A stretch of 64,000 bases of DNA, from assembly GCF_900172355.1 (NCBI RefSeq), contig NZ_FWFZ01000015.1, positions 1 through 64,000 on the forward strand, written 5' to 3'. This DNA comes from Roseisalinus antarcticus. Lineage in GTDB: Bacteria; Pseudomonadota; Alphaproteobacteria; Rhodobacterales; Rhodobacteraceae. Every line of letters starts with the position of its first letter. Within the stretch, counting starts at the first letter, position 1. Below, piece after piece: positions 51,480 to 60,592 of the stretch. The notes under the pieces were generated by a model, which had not been told where the DNA came from, searched no databases, and saw nothing but the letters and a program-made list of their open reading frames with translations. Position numbers and translations under genes: made by a program.

Positions 51480-53027
51480 TTGGGCCAGAACGCCACAAGG
51501 GTCGGGACAGCCAGCGTCTCGACCGACACGCAGGAGGCCGACATCCGATTTTCGACGACAATCGCACTGATACTGGTGCTGTCCGCCGTGGGTCTGACCT
51601 ACGAGATCGCCGCGGGCCGGGTGCTGGCGCCCTTTTTCGGCACTTCGCTGCTGACCTGGACGGTAGTGATCGCCACCGTTCTGGCCGGCTTTTCGCTTGG
51701 CAGCGCCCTCGGCGGGCTGGTGGCGGAACGACCTCGGCCCCGCGCCGTCCGAGGCGTCCGCAACGCGCTGATCGCGACAGCCGTGCTGATGGCGGTCTCT
51801 CCGACCATCCTGGGCCTGGTCCATGCCGGGGGCGCACGGGGGACGGGCGGCATGCTGCTGAGCGTCTTCGTGACCTTCTTCCCCGCCTCGGTGTTCGTCA
51901 CCGTGCCCTCGCCCCTGCTGGCCAGGATCGCGATGGAGGCCCGGCCGGGACGCGAGGGCTCGTCCCTTGGCCTGGTCCTGGCGGCCGGATCGCTGGGGGC
52001 GATCCTTGGTGCGATCCTGGCCGGGTTCGTCGCCCTTCCCCTCGCGGGCTCGGTGGCGACCTTCGCCGGTTGCGGGGCGGCCGCCCTTCTTTGCGTGCCG
52101 TTCGTCCGCGACGGCGGGTCCGGCGGCACGCGGCCCGGGCCGAGCGACGGCGAGGCCCCGACCCAGCCGGTGGTCGCCATCGCCGCGGCGGCCTTCATCG
52201 CCGTTGCGGGTGTCGCCGGCGCGCCGGCCTGCATGTACGAATCCGGCCTCTCCTGTCTGCATGTCACGCGCGAGGACGGCGAGGTCCGACTGTTCTCGGA
52301 CCGCACCATGCAGGCGGCAGAGCGGGTCGCCCGGAACGGCGCGGATACCGCGACCGGCCCCGGGCTCGCCCTGCCCTACACGCAATGGATCTGGGCGCGG
52401 ATGGAACGCGACCTCGGGCCGGCCCCCACGGTGCTGTTCATCGGTGGGGGCGGCTATACGCTGCCGACGAAACTGCTGGCCATGCGGCCGCGGGCCGAGG
52501 CGGTGGCGGTCGAGATCGACCCGCTGGTGACCCGCGTGGTGCAGCGGCACATGCCCCGGGCCGGAGAGATGATCGCGCAGGCGGGCCATGACCCGACGCA
52601 GGCGGGGGCGAGCGGGCGGCTGGGCATCGTCCATGCCGACGGACGGGTCTATCTGGAGGAGACGGAGCGCCGCTTCGATGCCGCCGTCATGGATGCCTTC
52701 TCCTCCGGCTCCGTCCCCGCCCATCTGGTCACGCGCGAGACTTACGAGCGCCTGCGGAGCATCGTCGACGGCCCTGTCTATGTGAACCTGATCGACGCAA
52801 CCGACGGCCCGCTGGCCCGCGGCGTCCATGCCATCCTGGTCGAGATCTATCCCCATGTGGAAGCGGTGCAGGGCCCGCTGAGCTCTCGCGGGCGGCGCAA
52901 TATCGTGCTGGCCGCCGCGCCGGGGCCGCTCGACACCCTGGACGACCTGCCCGAGGGCTATGAGCCCGCCCGGATCTCGCCCGCCCGCGCGTTCACCGAC
53001 GACAAGGGCTGGGTCGGGCATCGCTAG
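51480..53027 (+). CDS. fused membrane/spermidine-synthase-like protein
   Basis: The 515-aa reading has an N-terminal membrane part with about six helices (LILVLSAVGLTYEIAAGRVL, SVFVTFFPASVFV) and a C-terminal spermidine-synthase-like Rossmann domain (LFIGGGGYTLP, VAVEIDPL, VMDAFSSGSVP). The usual aminopropyltransferase DSTDP-type site reads DAFSSGS, as in the fused non-polyamine branch, so the reaction is uncertain. The start is uncertain: TTG 51480 opens the frame without a good ribosome site, whereas AGGAGG (51532-51537) is placed for an in-frame ATC at 51543, where the membrane domain begins. Confidence 0.75.
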   Translation: MGQNATRVGTASVSTDTQEADIRFSTTIALILVLSAVGLTYEIAAGRVLAPFFGTSLLTWTVVIATVLAGFSLGSALGGLVAERPRPRAVRGVRNALIATAVLMAVSPTILGLVHAGGARGTGGMLLSVFVTFFPASVFVTVPSPLLARIAMEARPGREGSSLGLVLAAGSLGAILGAILAGFVALPLAGSVATFAGCGAAALLCVPFVRDGGSGGTRPGPSDGEAPTQPVVAIAAAAFIAVAGVAGAPACMYESGLSCLHVTREDGEVRLFSDRTMQAAERVARNGADTATGPGLALPYTQWIWARMERDLGPAPTVLFIGGGGYTLPTKLLAMRPRAEAVAVEIDPLVTRVVQRHMPRAGEMIAQAGHDPTQAGASGRLGIVHADGRVYLEETERRFDAAVMDAFSSGSVPAHLVTRETYERLRSIVDGPVYVNLIDATDGPLARGVHAILVEIYPHVEAVQGPLSSRGRRNIVLAAAPGPLDTLDDLPEGYEPARISPARAFTDDKGWVGHR

Positions 53028-53577
53028 ATTTGGCGCATGGAGACGCATCGGCATGCCGACAAACGTAGCCCCGGATCGCAAGGCGGTGCGGACAGATCTG
53101 TCGTGCTCGGAGGTTGGAAGCGCGACGGCGCACTTCGCAGAGAGGTCGTGCCCGTTTCAGACGCCCCCGGCCATCGTGATCATTGGTGCCCGGCCGGGCA
53201 ATCGTCCTTCCACTGGCGACCACACTTCCGGACCGCAATGATCGGGAGGGCCTCGTGCGCAAGGATGGCGGCGCGAGCCACGCCATGCCCTTGCAGATGC
53301 GGATCAGCAGCGGTCTCCGCCACAGGAGCAACGCGTCGTCGCCCGACTAGCGCCTGAAGCGGGAGCGGGCGGGTGGTGGCTGTCCCATGCGCGGCGCCCG
53401 ACAGCATGGGGTCAAGACGGGCATTCTTCGCCGTCAGGATCGTGACAGGACGCCCATCTGTCTCGTGTCACACGTTCTGCCCAATCGGACCTTGCAAACG
53501 GGCCATGTCTTCGCCGCCCGGCCCGCCCACGGCCCGCCCCCCCTCAGCGAGGGGACGCGGGAGGTTGGCCTCGCCCG
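53028..53577. other. 550-bp region without a recognised gene
   Basis: It lies between the spermidine-synthase-like gene and the decayed Gfo/Idh genes. Open frames on both strands are arginine-rich shadows with no family pattern. No inverted repeats or transposase pieces were recognised. Confidence 0.5.
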
Positions 53578-54414
53578 TCAGGCTTCGCGGCGGACGACCT
53601 GCAACGGGCTGACCGGATCTGCCAGACGCGCCGAGGCCAGCGCCGCGAAGCAATTGGCCAGCGAGTCGAGGTTGCCACGCGCCGCGTTCCCGGGCACGCC
53701 GCCGGTCTCGAAGGCGACCAGAAGCGCCCCCATGGTCCCCGCGAAGCCGTCGTTGAACCACTGGCCCGTCAGCGTCGGGCGGGCAAAGGCGCCCTCGGTG
53801 TGACGCTCCTCCACCCGAGATCCGAGGTCCGGCCCGTATGACGGCAGGCTGCCCCTGGACCCGGCGAAATGGGTGCGGTCCCGTGCCCCGAACCGGGTGG
53901 CGGCGTCGAAGTCGAGACTGGCCCGGGCGTCTTCGAAATCCATCATCGCGAAGGCGCCCATCGGCGGCGCCACCCCCGCGGAGGGGATCGTCTTCGCCCG
54001 GGCGAAGACGCTGTTTGCCCGGCTGCCGGTGATCGAGGTCTCGAAGTCGACCCAACGCACCCCGAAGTCATGGAGCACCAGATCGCTGACCGCTTCGACC
54101 GGCGTCCGCTTGACCCACCGGTTGACCCACCGGTTGACTCTCAGGCGGCTCCAGTGAAGGCCGCAATGCAGCCCGACGACCTCTCCGTTCAAGTCCCCGC
54201 GCACGGCGGCCCGCATCCTGGCCATATGCGGCGCCCAGCGGCCGTTCTGGTTCACGGCGAGCGGCAGCCCCCGCATGTCGGCCAGGTCGCACGGCCGCTT
54301 GCGGGTCGCGGGACATGATGACCGGCACGGCAAAGCCATGGGCCCGACAGGCGTCGAGATGCGCGAAGGGATCCCCCCCCCGACCAGCGCGATGCCGTGG
54401 GGCCCGGTCGGCCT
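53578..54414 (-). pseudogene. decayed Gfo/Idh/MocA dehydrogenase (second copy)
   Basis: HGIALVGGGIP (the start of a Rossmann fold) is in one frame, FAHLDACRAHGFAVPVIMSR is in another, and LPLAVNQNGRWAPHMARMRA and VGLHCGLHWS return to the first. The rest of the substrate domain down to 53578 is open (LVLHDFGVRWVDFETSITGS, QWFNDGFAGTMGALLVAFET). Much of the N-terminal domain is missing by comparison with the family, there is no start codon near the GIALVG segment, and a tandem VNRW insertion occurs at 54110-54138. I regard it as dead. Confidence 0.7.
54110..54138. repeat. 12-bp tandem repeat inside the Gfo/Idh pseudogene
   Basis: TTGACCCACCGG occurs twice in direct succession (54110-54121, 54122-54133), followed by a partial third copy TTGAC (54134-54138). 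On the minus strand it encodes repeated VNRW inside the decayed dehydrogenase. Confidence 0.85.
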
Positions 54415-54431
54415 GGGGGGGGGGGGGGGGG
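54415..54431. repeat. G17 homopolymer tract
   Basis: Seventeen consecutive G (54415-54431; C on the coding strand) lie where the first decayed Gfo/Idh gene ends and the second begins. A C9 run lies nearby (54373-54381). It is a probable slippage site or a consensus error. Confidence 0.9.
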
Positions 54432-55265
54432 TAGTCCACCTCCGGCCCCGGGACCTCGGTGGCTTTCGCCGCCACCATGGCGCAATCGTCGCGATCCGCC
54501 ATGGCCCAGCCCACCAGCGGCAGGGTCTTGCCCGCCCGGGCCGGGGCATGGGCGGTGTCGACGATCTGCTGGCCCACCCGGGCAATGGCCGGATCGAGCG
54601 GCCCGCCCAACGGCGCCCCGGTTGCGAAGGCGTGCAGCACATGTTCAACCGGCGCGCGGTCCGGCGCCGCGGCCTGATCCCCGGGCACGGCGCGATCCTC
54701 GGGGGCGTCGGGGGGCTGCAGGGTCACGTGCGCTTCGAAATCGTGGGACGACAGCGTCCCCCTGCTGCCCACGATGACGAAGCCGCACCTGGGCCGAGGT
54801 TGCCGTCGTAGAAATGCACCCCAGCACGTCGCCGATGGTGCCCTCGTCGATCAGCCGCTTGGTGGCGACATGGGGCGGATACCAGGCCAGCGGCCAGTTG
54901 ATCGCCAGCATCGCGCCGCCGGCCGCACAGGCCGCGATCATCCGGTTGGCCCCGGCGAGATCCGAGGCAAAGGGCTGCTCCACCAGCATATTCGCACGGA
55001 AGGGCGCCACCTGCGCGACGAACTGCGCATGATCCGCCGTCGCGGGGCACAGGATGACGAGGTCGGGCCCGGTCGCCGTGGCCGCCGCCACAGCTGCAAA
55101 CACCCGGTCACCGGGGATCGCGAAATCGTCGATGGCGGCGGCCTTCCTTGTTGGGTCGGCGTCGCAGATGGCGGCGATCTCGGCCTCGGGGTGGTCGTAG
55201 CCCCGCCGCAGCAGATCGCCCATGTGCATATGGTCGACGTTGATCCCGGCACCGCGAAAGGTCAT
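54432..55265 (-). pseudogene. decayed Gfo/Idh/MocA dehydrogenase (first copy)
   Basis: From ATG 55265 a normal N-terminal half is readable (VFAAVAAATATGPDLVILCP; VEQPFASDLAGANRMI with the EQP variant of EKP). After GDVLG one G is missing (HFYDGNLGP is in the next frame). The sequence then jumps directly to CGFVIVGSRGTLSSHDFEAH in a third frame, so about 80 codons of the substrate domain appear deleted relative to the family. The C-terminal end, VGQQIVDTAHAPARAGKTLP, is recognisable. Confidence 0.72.
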
Positions 55266-55440
55266 GGGGTGGTCCTCTCTGCAGTGACATTGAAACGGGC
55301 GCTGTCGAAGCGCAAGCCGCCGGGGGGGCCGGCAGGTGCCGGGCGCGGCCAATCCGGCCCCCGGCACCTGATCCCGACCCTCAAACCAGGGCCAGGGTCG
55401 CGCCCCGTCCGCACGTCCCTTTTCTGCCCCGCGCCACCGG

Positions 55441-56238
55441 CTAGCCCAGCGCCGACCTGAACGCCGAAAGCTCGTCCTCGGGCATGGACACGACCTGCGA
55501 CCGCGCGGGGAAGGCGCCGCTTTCGATATCGGCGATGAACTCCGAGAACGCCGCGATCCGCTCCGCCTGAAGCCGCTCATACTCGGCGGCGAAGTTGCGG
55601 TAGACTTGGGCGTGGCGCGGCACGCGGCCGCGGGTCTCGCCCAGGATGTCCTCGGCGAAGAGGTATTGCGCGTCGCATCCCGGCCCCGATCCCATGGACC
55701 ACAGCAGCAGCTTCTTCATCCGCGCGGAAATCTCGGTGGCCACCTCTTGCGGCACGACCTCGATCTCGACCGCGATGGCGCCGGCCTCCTCAAAGCGGCG
55801 ACACTGATCGAGGATCTCCAGAGCCTCGGCCGCGGTCTTGCCGACCGCCCTGTAGCCGCCGGTCCAGGTGACGCGGGCCGGCACGATGCCCACGTGACCC
55901 ACGATCGGGATATGCTCCCGCGAGAGCCTGGCGACCGTCTCGAAGCTGCCCGAGCAATAGAGCGCGTCGGCCCCCTTCCCCAGCATCTCGCCGCTGAACC
56001 GCAGGTAATCGTCCGGTGTGCCGGCCTCCAGATGGGTCAACCCGGTCATCGAGAACAGCGACGGGGCCCGGTTGCGATACTCGGGGTGGGTCACAAGCTC
56101 GGGCGGGGCCGAGACGATGTCGATCCCCGCGGCCTCGGCGGCGGCGGCCTCGTCGAGGGTGAAGATCCGCAGCATCGACAGCTGGCGCTGCCCTTTCCAG
56201 GACAGAAGGTCATGAACTGTGGGGCGTTTTCGGGTCAT
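55441..56238 (-). CDS. ketopantoate-hydroxymethyltransferase-like (PanB-family) enzyme
   Basis: The 265-aa protein has the PanB layout: TLDEAAAAEAAGIDIVS at the start, GHVGIVPARVTWTGGYRAVG (the PanB HxGLxPQ-like loop) in the middle, VEIEVVPQEVA (metal or catalytic Glu region) and GSGPGCDAQYLFAEDILG near the end. PanB enzymes are PEP/pyruvate-superfamily TIM barrels that add or remove a C1 or aldehyde unit. The loop residues differ from true PanB, and the catabolic context suggests a different 2-oxo acid substrate. It is intact amid pseudogenes. Confidence 0.8.
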   Translation of the reverse strand: MTRKRPTVHDLLSWKGQRQLSMLRIFTLDEAAAAEAAGIDIVSAPPELVTHPEYRNRAPSLFSMTGLTHLEAGTPDDYLRFSGEMLGKGADALYCSGSFETVARLSREHIPIVGHVGIVPARVTWTGGYRAVGKTAAEALEILDQCRRFEEAGAIAVEIEVVPQEVATEISARMKKLLLWSMGSGPGCDAQYLFAEDILGETRGRVPRHAQVYRNFAAEYERLQAERIAAFSEFIADIESGAFPARSQVVSMPEDELSAFRSALG

Positions 56239-56530
56239 GGTCTGCCTCCGATCCCGGTTTCGATACGGCCCGCCCGGGTCCGGGCGGGCGTGGTTGCTGC
56301 CGCCCCCCGGGCCGGGGCGCAGACGGCCGGCCCGGCCCGGGGGGCGAAACGAGGCCGGCGCAAAGGGCGATTGCCCACGTGGCCCGGCACCGGCCCGTCT
56401 GCCGGATGCAACCTATCATGCGACAGGGCCTCGCGCTGGCCAAGGGCTCTGCGTCGACCCGGCTGGACGGCGGCATCGACGGTCGGCCGGTCCATCCCGC
56501 CGCCCCGGTCGATCGTCACACTGCGTCGGG

Positions 56531-57330
56531 TCATATCGCGCTTTCCGGATCCGGTCCCTCCCCGGTAGTGCCCTGGTTGTGGAGGCCGCCGTCCACGCCG
56601 ATGGCCTTCGCCGTGATGTGGCAGGCGCCGGAGGAGGCGGGGAGCAGATAGGTCGGCGCCGGGTCGACAGGGGGCCCCGGCGGCCAAGCGGCCTGCGCCC
56701 CGCATCAATTCGGCGTGGGCCGTATTGCCCGCCCGGCAGCGCGATGACCGGCGCATTGAAGCCGGTGTCGACCCACCCGGGGCAGACCGTGTTGACGGTG
56801 ATCCCGTCGGGCGCAAGTTCCAGCGCCAGTGCCAGCTCCGTCCCGAACGCGATCACGCCGCCCTTCGATGCCGAATAGGCGGTGCTGCCCGGCCCGCCGC
56901 GCTGACCCGCGATAAAGGCCGTGTTGATGATCGCGCCGCGAGCGGAGCGCCGCAGGTGGTCCACCGCCGCCCGGCACATCAGAAAGGTCCCGCGCAGGTT
57001 CACCGCCATCAGCCTATCCCAGTCCTCGACGGTCGTCTCGGTGACGCGCCCCACGACCTGCAGCCCGGCGACATCGACCAGGCAATACAGCCCGCCAAGC
57101 GCCGCCGCCGCGTCGCCCACCATTCGCGCCACATCTGCCCCGGACGAGATGTCGCCCCGGGCCCAGTGCCGCGCCCCGATGGCCTTCGCCGCCGGTTCCA
57201 CACGGTCGGACAGATCCACCGCCGCCACCTGCGCCCCGGCCGCGCCGAAGATCCGGGCGACCTCCTATCCGATACCCGAGGCGCTGCCCGTCACCAGAAC
57301 CCGCAGCCCCTTGCGGTCATCATCGCCCAT
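56531..57330 (-). pseudogene. SDR gene with a nonsense codon and a frameshift
   Basis: From ATG 57330 the frame reads VLVTGSASGIG, then TAG (57265-57267), then EVARIFGAAGAQVAAVDLSD and a good SDR core (INTAFIAG, the YSASK catalytic motif, PGWVDTGF). After about GGQYG the frame is lost, and the end PTYLLPASSGACHITAKAIG, then VDGGLHNQG, is in another frame stopping at 56531. Two independent lesions make it a pseudogene. It was joined to the Gfo/Idh gene by 6-bp spacing. Confidence 0.75.
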
Positions 57331-57336
57331 CACCGC

Positions 57337-58423
57337 CTACCTGCGCACGGTGAAAGGGCGGCCGGTCGCGTCCGCCTCGTAAAGCGCGGCGATGAAGGCA
57401 AAGTTGAACCGGATCCCGGTTTCATCGAGCGCGGCGGACGGCCGCCCGGCGATCCGGTCCAGAAACGCCAGCAGCGGCTGGTGATGGAAATGCGGATGAT
57501 CCCCCCATCGGAATGCGCTCGACCTCGGCCGCCACGGCGCCGCCGGTGTCGACATAACGGGTGACCTCGGTCCGGTCGTCCTCGTAGGGCGGCAGCCCGC
57601 GCCAGCTGACCCCGCCCTGCGTCCCCTCGATGCTGAGCTCCGACAGGGCCGGGCCGTTCACGCCATTGCCCCGCTCGTAGAGCAGCGGCAACAGGGTGCC
57701 TTCGCCCAGATCCAGGGTCATCATGGCGACCACATGGCTTTCGACCTCGACCGGAACGTCGGGCGGGTCGTCGCGACCAGCCACGCGCCGGGTGACCGAG
57801 CGGTCGACCGTGACCGCGACCGGCGCCAGGACATCGAACAGCATGGCCAGATCATAGACGGACCAGTCCATCGCCAAGCCGCCACCGGCCCGCTCTCGGC
57901 TGAGGAACCACCTGCTCCGGAGTTGGTACTCCAGCCCCGGTCGGACCCGCTGAATGCGGTGGATCATCCGCGCGAGGCCGAGCGCGCCCAGCGCCTGCCG
58001 GCCCAGCATCTCGCGCACCCGCGCCGCGGCCGGCTGATTGTTGAACCGGATGGCGCAATCGCCCAGCAGCCTGCCCACCCGGGCGGCCGCTTCCAGGATA
58101 ATTTCGACCTCCGACAGCGTCCGGCCCACCGGCTTTTCGCACAGGACGTGGTATCCGGCCTCGAAGGCCCTGACGGCCATGGGCGCGTGCAGCCAGGGCG
58201 GAACCGCCACGATTGCCACGTCCTGCCCGCCGGCCCCGGCCGCCCCCAGCATCGCGTCGACATCCGCGAAAAGCTGCGCCGTCGGATGCTCGGCGGCAAA
58301 GCTCTCGCGCGCCGCGTCGGCGGGATCGGCTGCCAGGACCTCCAGCCCCTCGACTGTCGCCGCCGCGGCCGCATGGTGACGCGCGATCGCACCCGCGCCG
58401 ATGATCAGAACCCGTTGTGTCAC
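57337..58423 (-). pseudogene. Gfo/Idh/MocA dehydrogenase with a +1 frameshift near the 3' end
   Basis: The GTG start at 58423 is preceded by GAGGA and gives VLIIGAGAIARHHAAAAATV, then CEKPVGRTLSEVE (EKP motif) and a full substrate domain. At ATGGGGGGATC (around 57505) there is one G too many. With five G, the frame continues DHPHFHHQPLLAFLDRIAG to the normal stop at 57337, giving about 361 residues. As written, the last 60 residues are replaced. It may be a real lesion or a homopolymer error. Confidence 0.75.
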
Positions 58424-58430
58424 GTTGTCC

Positions 58431-59252
58431 TCACGCCGCAAGCTCGCCGAAAAGCCCGGCGACATAGGCCGCGCTTGCCCGGTGCGTCTCGACCGGGTCG
58501 CGCTCGAACGGGGTCGCCTCCTCGTAGCAGTTCTCCAGCACCATCAACGGCGTCACCCCCGCAGCGGTCAGGTGTGCGACGATGGCCCCGTGGTCGATAT
58601 CGCCGTCCTCGAAGGCCTCGGCCCAGACGCCACCGTGGCTTTGCCGCAAGTGCAGCTCCGACACGCGCGGCCCGTAGAGCCGGATGATATCCTCCAGCGC
58701 CACCTGGGAATCGCCCGCGCCGCGCCAGACCCAATGCAGGTCCAGGCACAGCGACACCGCCCCCGGATCGGTCGACGCCAGCATGTGGTGGAACTCCCGG
58801 GCCGAGGCCCGCATCTCGGGGGCATGGGTGTGATAGAGCAGCGCCGCCCCGCGCTCCCGCAGGGACCGGCCAAGCGCCTCGAGCGCATGGGCCTGGGTCC
58901 GCAATTGCGCGTCATCCTTGAGGGCCCCGTCCGGCAAGGGGTCGGGGTTGAAGATGAACCGGGTCACGCCGTGGGGCATCAACGCGTCGCAAATTGCCAG
59001 GGCGGAGTCGGTCGAGGCCTGCGCCAGCACCTCGGTATGGAACGCGCCGAAGACATAGGCCGACCGCATTTCGAGCCCGGCCGCCGCGGCATCCCGCGCC
59101 AGGTCCGGGACCTGATCGGCGGAGCGCACCGCGTCTTCCCAGCCGGTCAGGCCCGCGGCCCCGGCCTGGGCCATGGCCTGCGGCCGATCATAGTCCTGCC
59201 CTCGCAGCCGGGCGATCTGGGTCCAGCCGTAGACATTGGTGCCGATGAACAT
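58431..59252 (-). CDS. sugar phosphate isomerase/epimerase-like TIM barrel
   Basis: The 273-aa TIM-barrel protein is intact. Ligand candidates are H in LLYHTHAPEM, D in LCLDLHWVW, H in SELHLRQSHGG and E in MVLENCYEE. It belongs to the IolE/xylose-isomerase-like superfamily and would isomerise a sugar or inosose that its Gfo/Idh neighbour oxidises (7-bp spacing). AAGGAA precedes the ATG at 59252. Confidence 0.83.
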   Translation of the reverse strand: MFIGTNVYGWTQIARLRGQDYDRPQAMAQAGAAGLTGWEDAVRSADQVPDLARDAAAAGLEMRSAYVFGAFHTEVLAQASTDSALAICDALMPHGVTRFIFNPDPLPDGALKDDAQLRTQAHALEALGRSLRERGAALLYHTHAPEMRASAREFHHMLASTDPGAVSLCLDLHWVWRGAGDSQVALEDIIRLYGPRVSELHLRQSHGGVWAEAFEDGDIDHGAIVAHLTAAGVTPLMVLENCYEEATPFERDPVETHRASAAYVAGLFGELAA

Positions 59253-59500
59253 TCAGGGGTTCCTTCTTGTGTGGACGCCGCCCGGGGATCGGGGCTGACC
59301 GGGGCCGCCTTTGCCGTCTTGGGACGTCTGGTGACTTGCTGCGCTCGGGCGCGTGTTCGCCGGACCGGACGCGGGGCGTCCGGGGGCATGGCTCAACCCT
59401 GACGCCGCGGCCCTCGCCGCGATCCGCGTCCTGCGCCATGCCGTCCCTGCATTGGGCATCGTCATCTTTCGTGTCGCCGTTGCGACGGCCCGCCCGGCCC

Positions 59501-60589
59501 TCAAATCCTGGCCCCGTCGTCCGGGTCGAACAGCGAGACGCCCTCGATGTCGAACCCGACATGAACCCGGTCATCCAGGGCACCGGCGATCTCGGGGTTG
59601 ACCCGCGCGGTCAAAGCCTGGCCATCGAGGTCGAGCAGAACGAGCGTGTCGGCACCGTGCGGCTCCAACCCCGTGCGCCGGGCCTCGAGAGCCTCCAGGC
59701 CCGCGGCCTGCCCCACAAGCACCCGCTCGGGCCTGACCCCGAGCGTCACCGGCCCGGGGGACGGTCCGGCGCCCTGCGCGAACTGGTAGCCGTCCAGCCT
59801 GACGCTCTGCGTGCCGATATGGGCGACCGGCGCCCCATCCGCGGCCGTCTTGAGCGTCGCGTCGAGAAAGGTCATCGCGGGCAGGCCCACGAAATCGGCC
59901 ACGAACCGGGTCGCGGGCCGCCGGTAGAGCTAGTCCGGCGTGCCGATCTGCTGAATGACGCCGGCGTTCATGACGGCGATCCTCGTGGCAAGCGTCATCG
60001 CCTCGATCTGGTCATGGGTCACGAACACGAAGGTGACGCCCAGCCGCTCGTGGAGCGACTTGATTTCCTTGCGCATCTCGGTGCGCCGCTTGGCATCGAG
60101 GTTCGACAGGGGCTCGTCGAACAGGAAGAGCTTGGCGCGGCGCACCAGGGCGCGGCCGATGGCGACGCGCTGGCGCTGCCCGCCCGACAATTCCCCCGGT
60201 TTGCGGTCCAGCAGATGCCCGATCTGCAGAAGGTTCGCCGCCCAGGTGACGCGCTCTTTTATCTCGGCCTTGTCCGCGTGCGCGACCTTCAGCGCAAAGG
60301 CCATGTTGGTGCGCACCGTCATCGTCGGATAGAGCGCGTAGGACTGGAACACCATGCCGATTTCCCGGCGGCTCGGCTCCAGTTTCGTCACGTCGCGACC
60401 GTCGAAAGAGATCCGCCCGCCCTGCACGTCGTCGAGCCCCGCGATGGCGGACAACAGCGTGGACTTGCCGCAGCCCGAGGGGCCCAGAAGAACGATGAAC
60501 TCTCCGTCCTCGATATCGAGAGAGATCCGGTCGAGGACCGTGAGCGCACCGTAGCGCCGAACCAGATTGTCGATGTGAACCTTGGTCAT
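59501..60589 (-). pseudogene. sugar ABC transporter ATPase (MalK/UgpC type) with an in-frame amber codon
   Basis: From ATG 60589 the ATPase domain is complete: GPSGCGKST, LSGGQRQR, LFDEPLSNLDA and the switch HDQ. At 59930-59932 a TAG interrupts the typical sequence GTPD-LYRRPATRFVADFVG, where GAG (Glu) is expected. The frame then continues without other lesions through the C-terminal TOBE-like regulatory domain to 59501. The truncated product keeps the ATPase core but lacks the regulatory domain that normally contacts the permeases. It may be a recent nonsense mutation, a suppressed codon or an error. Confidence 0.8.
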
Positions 60590-60592
60590 GGA

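Noticed and set aside
53028-53577. Possible insertion-sequence remnant
   Set aside because: No transposase motif, terminal inverted repeats or target duplication could be found.
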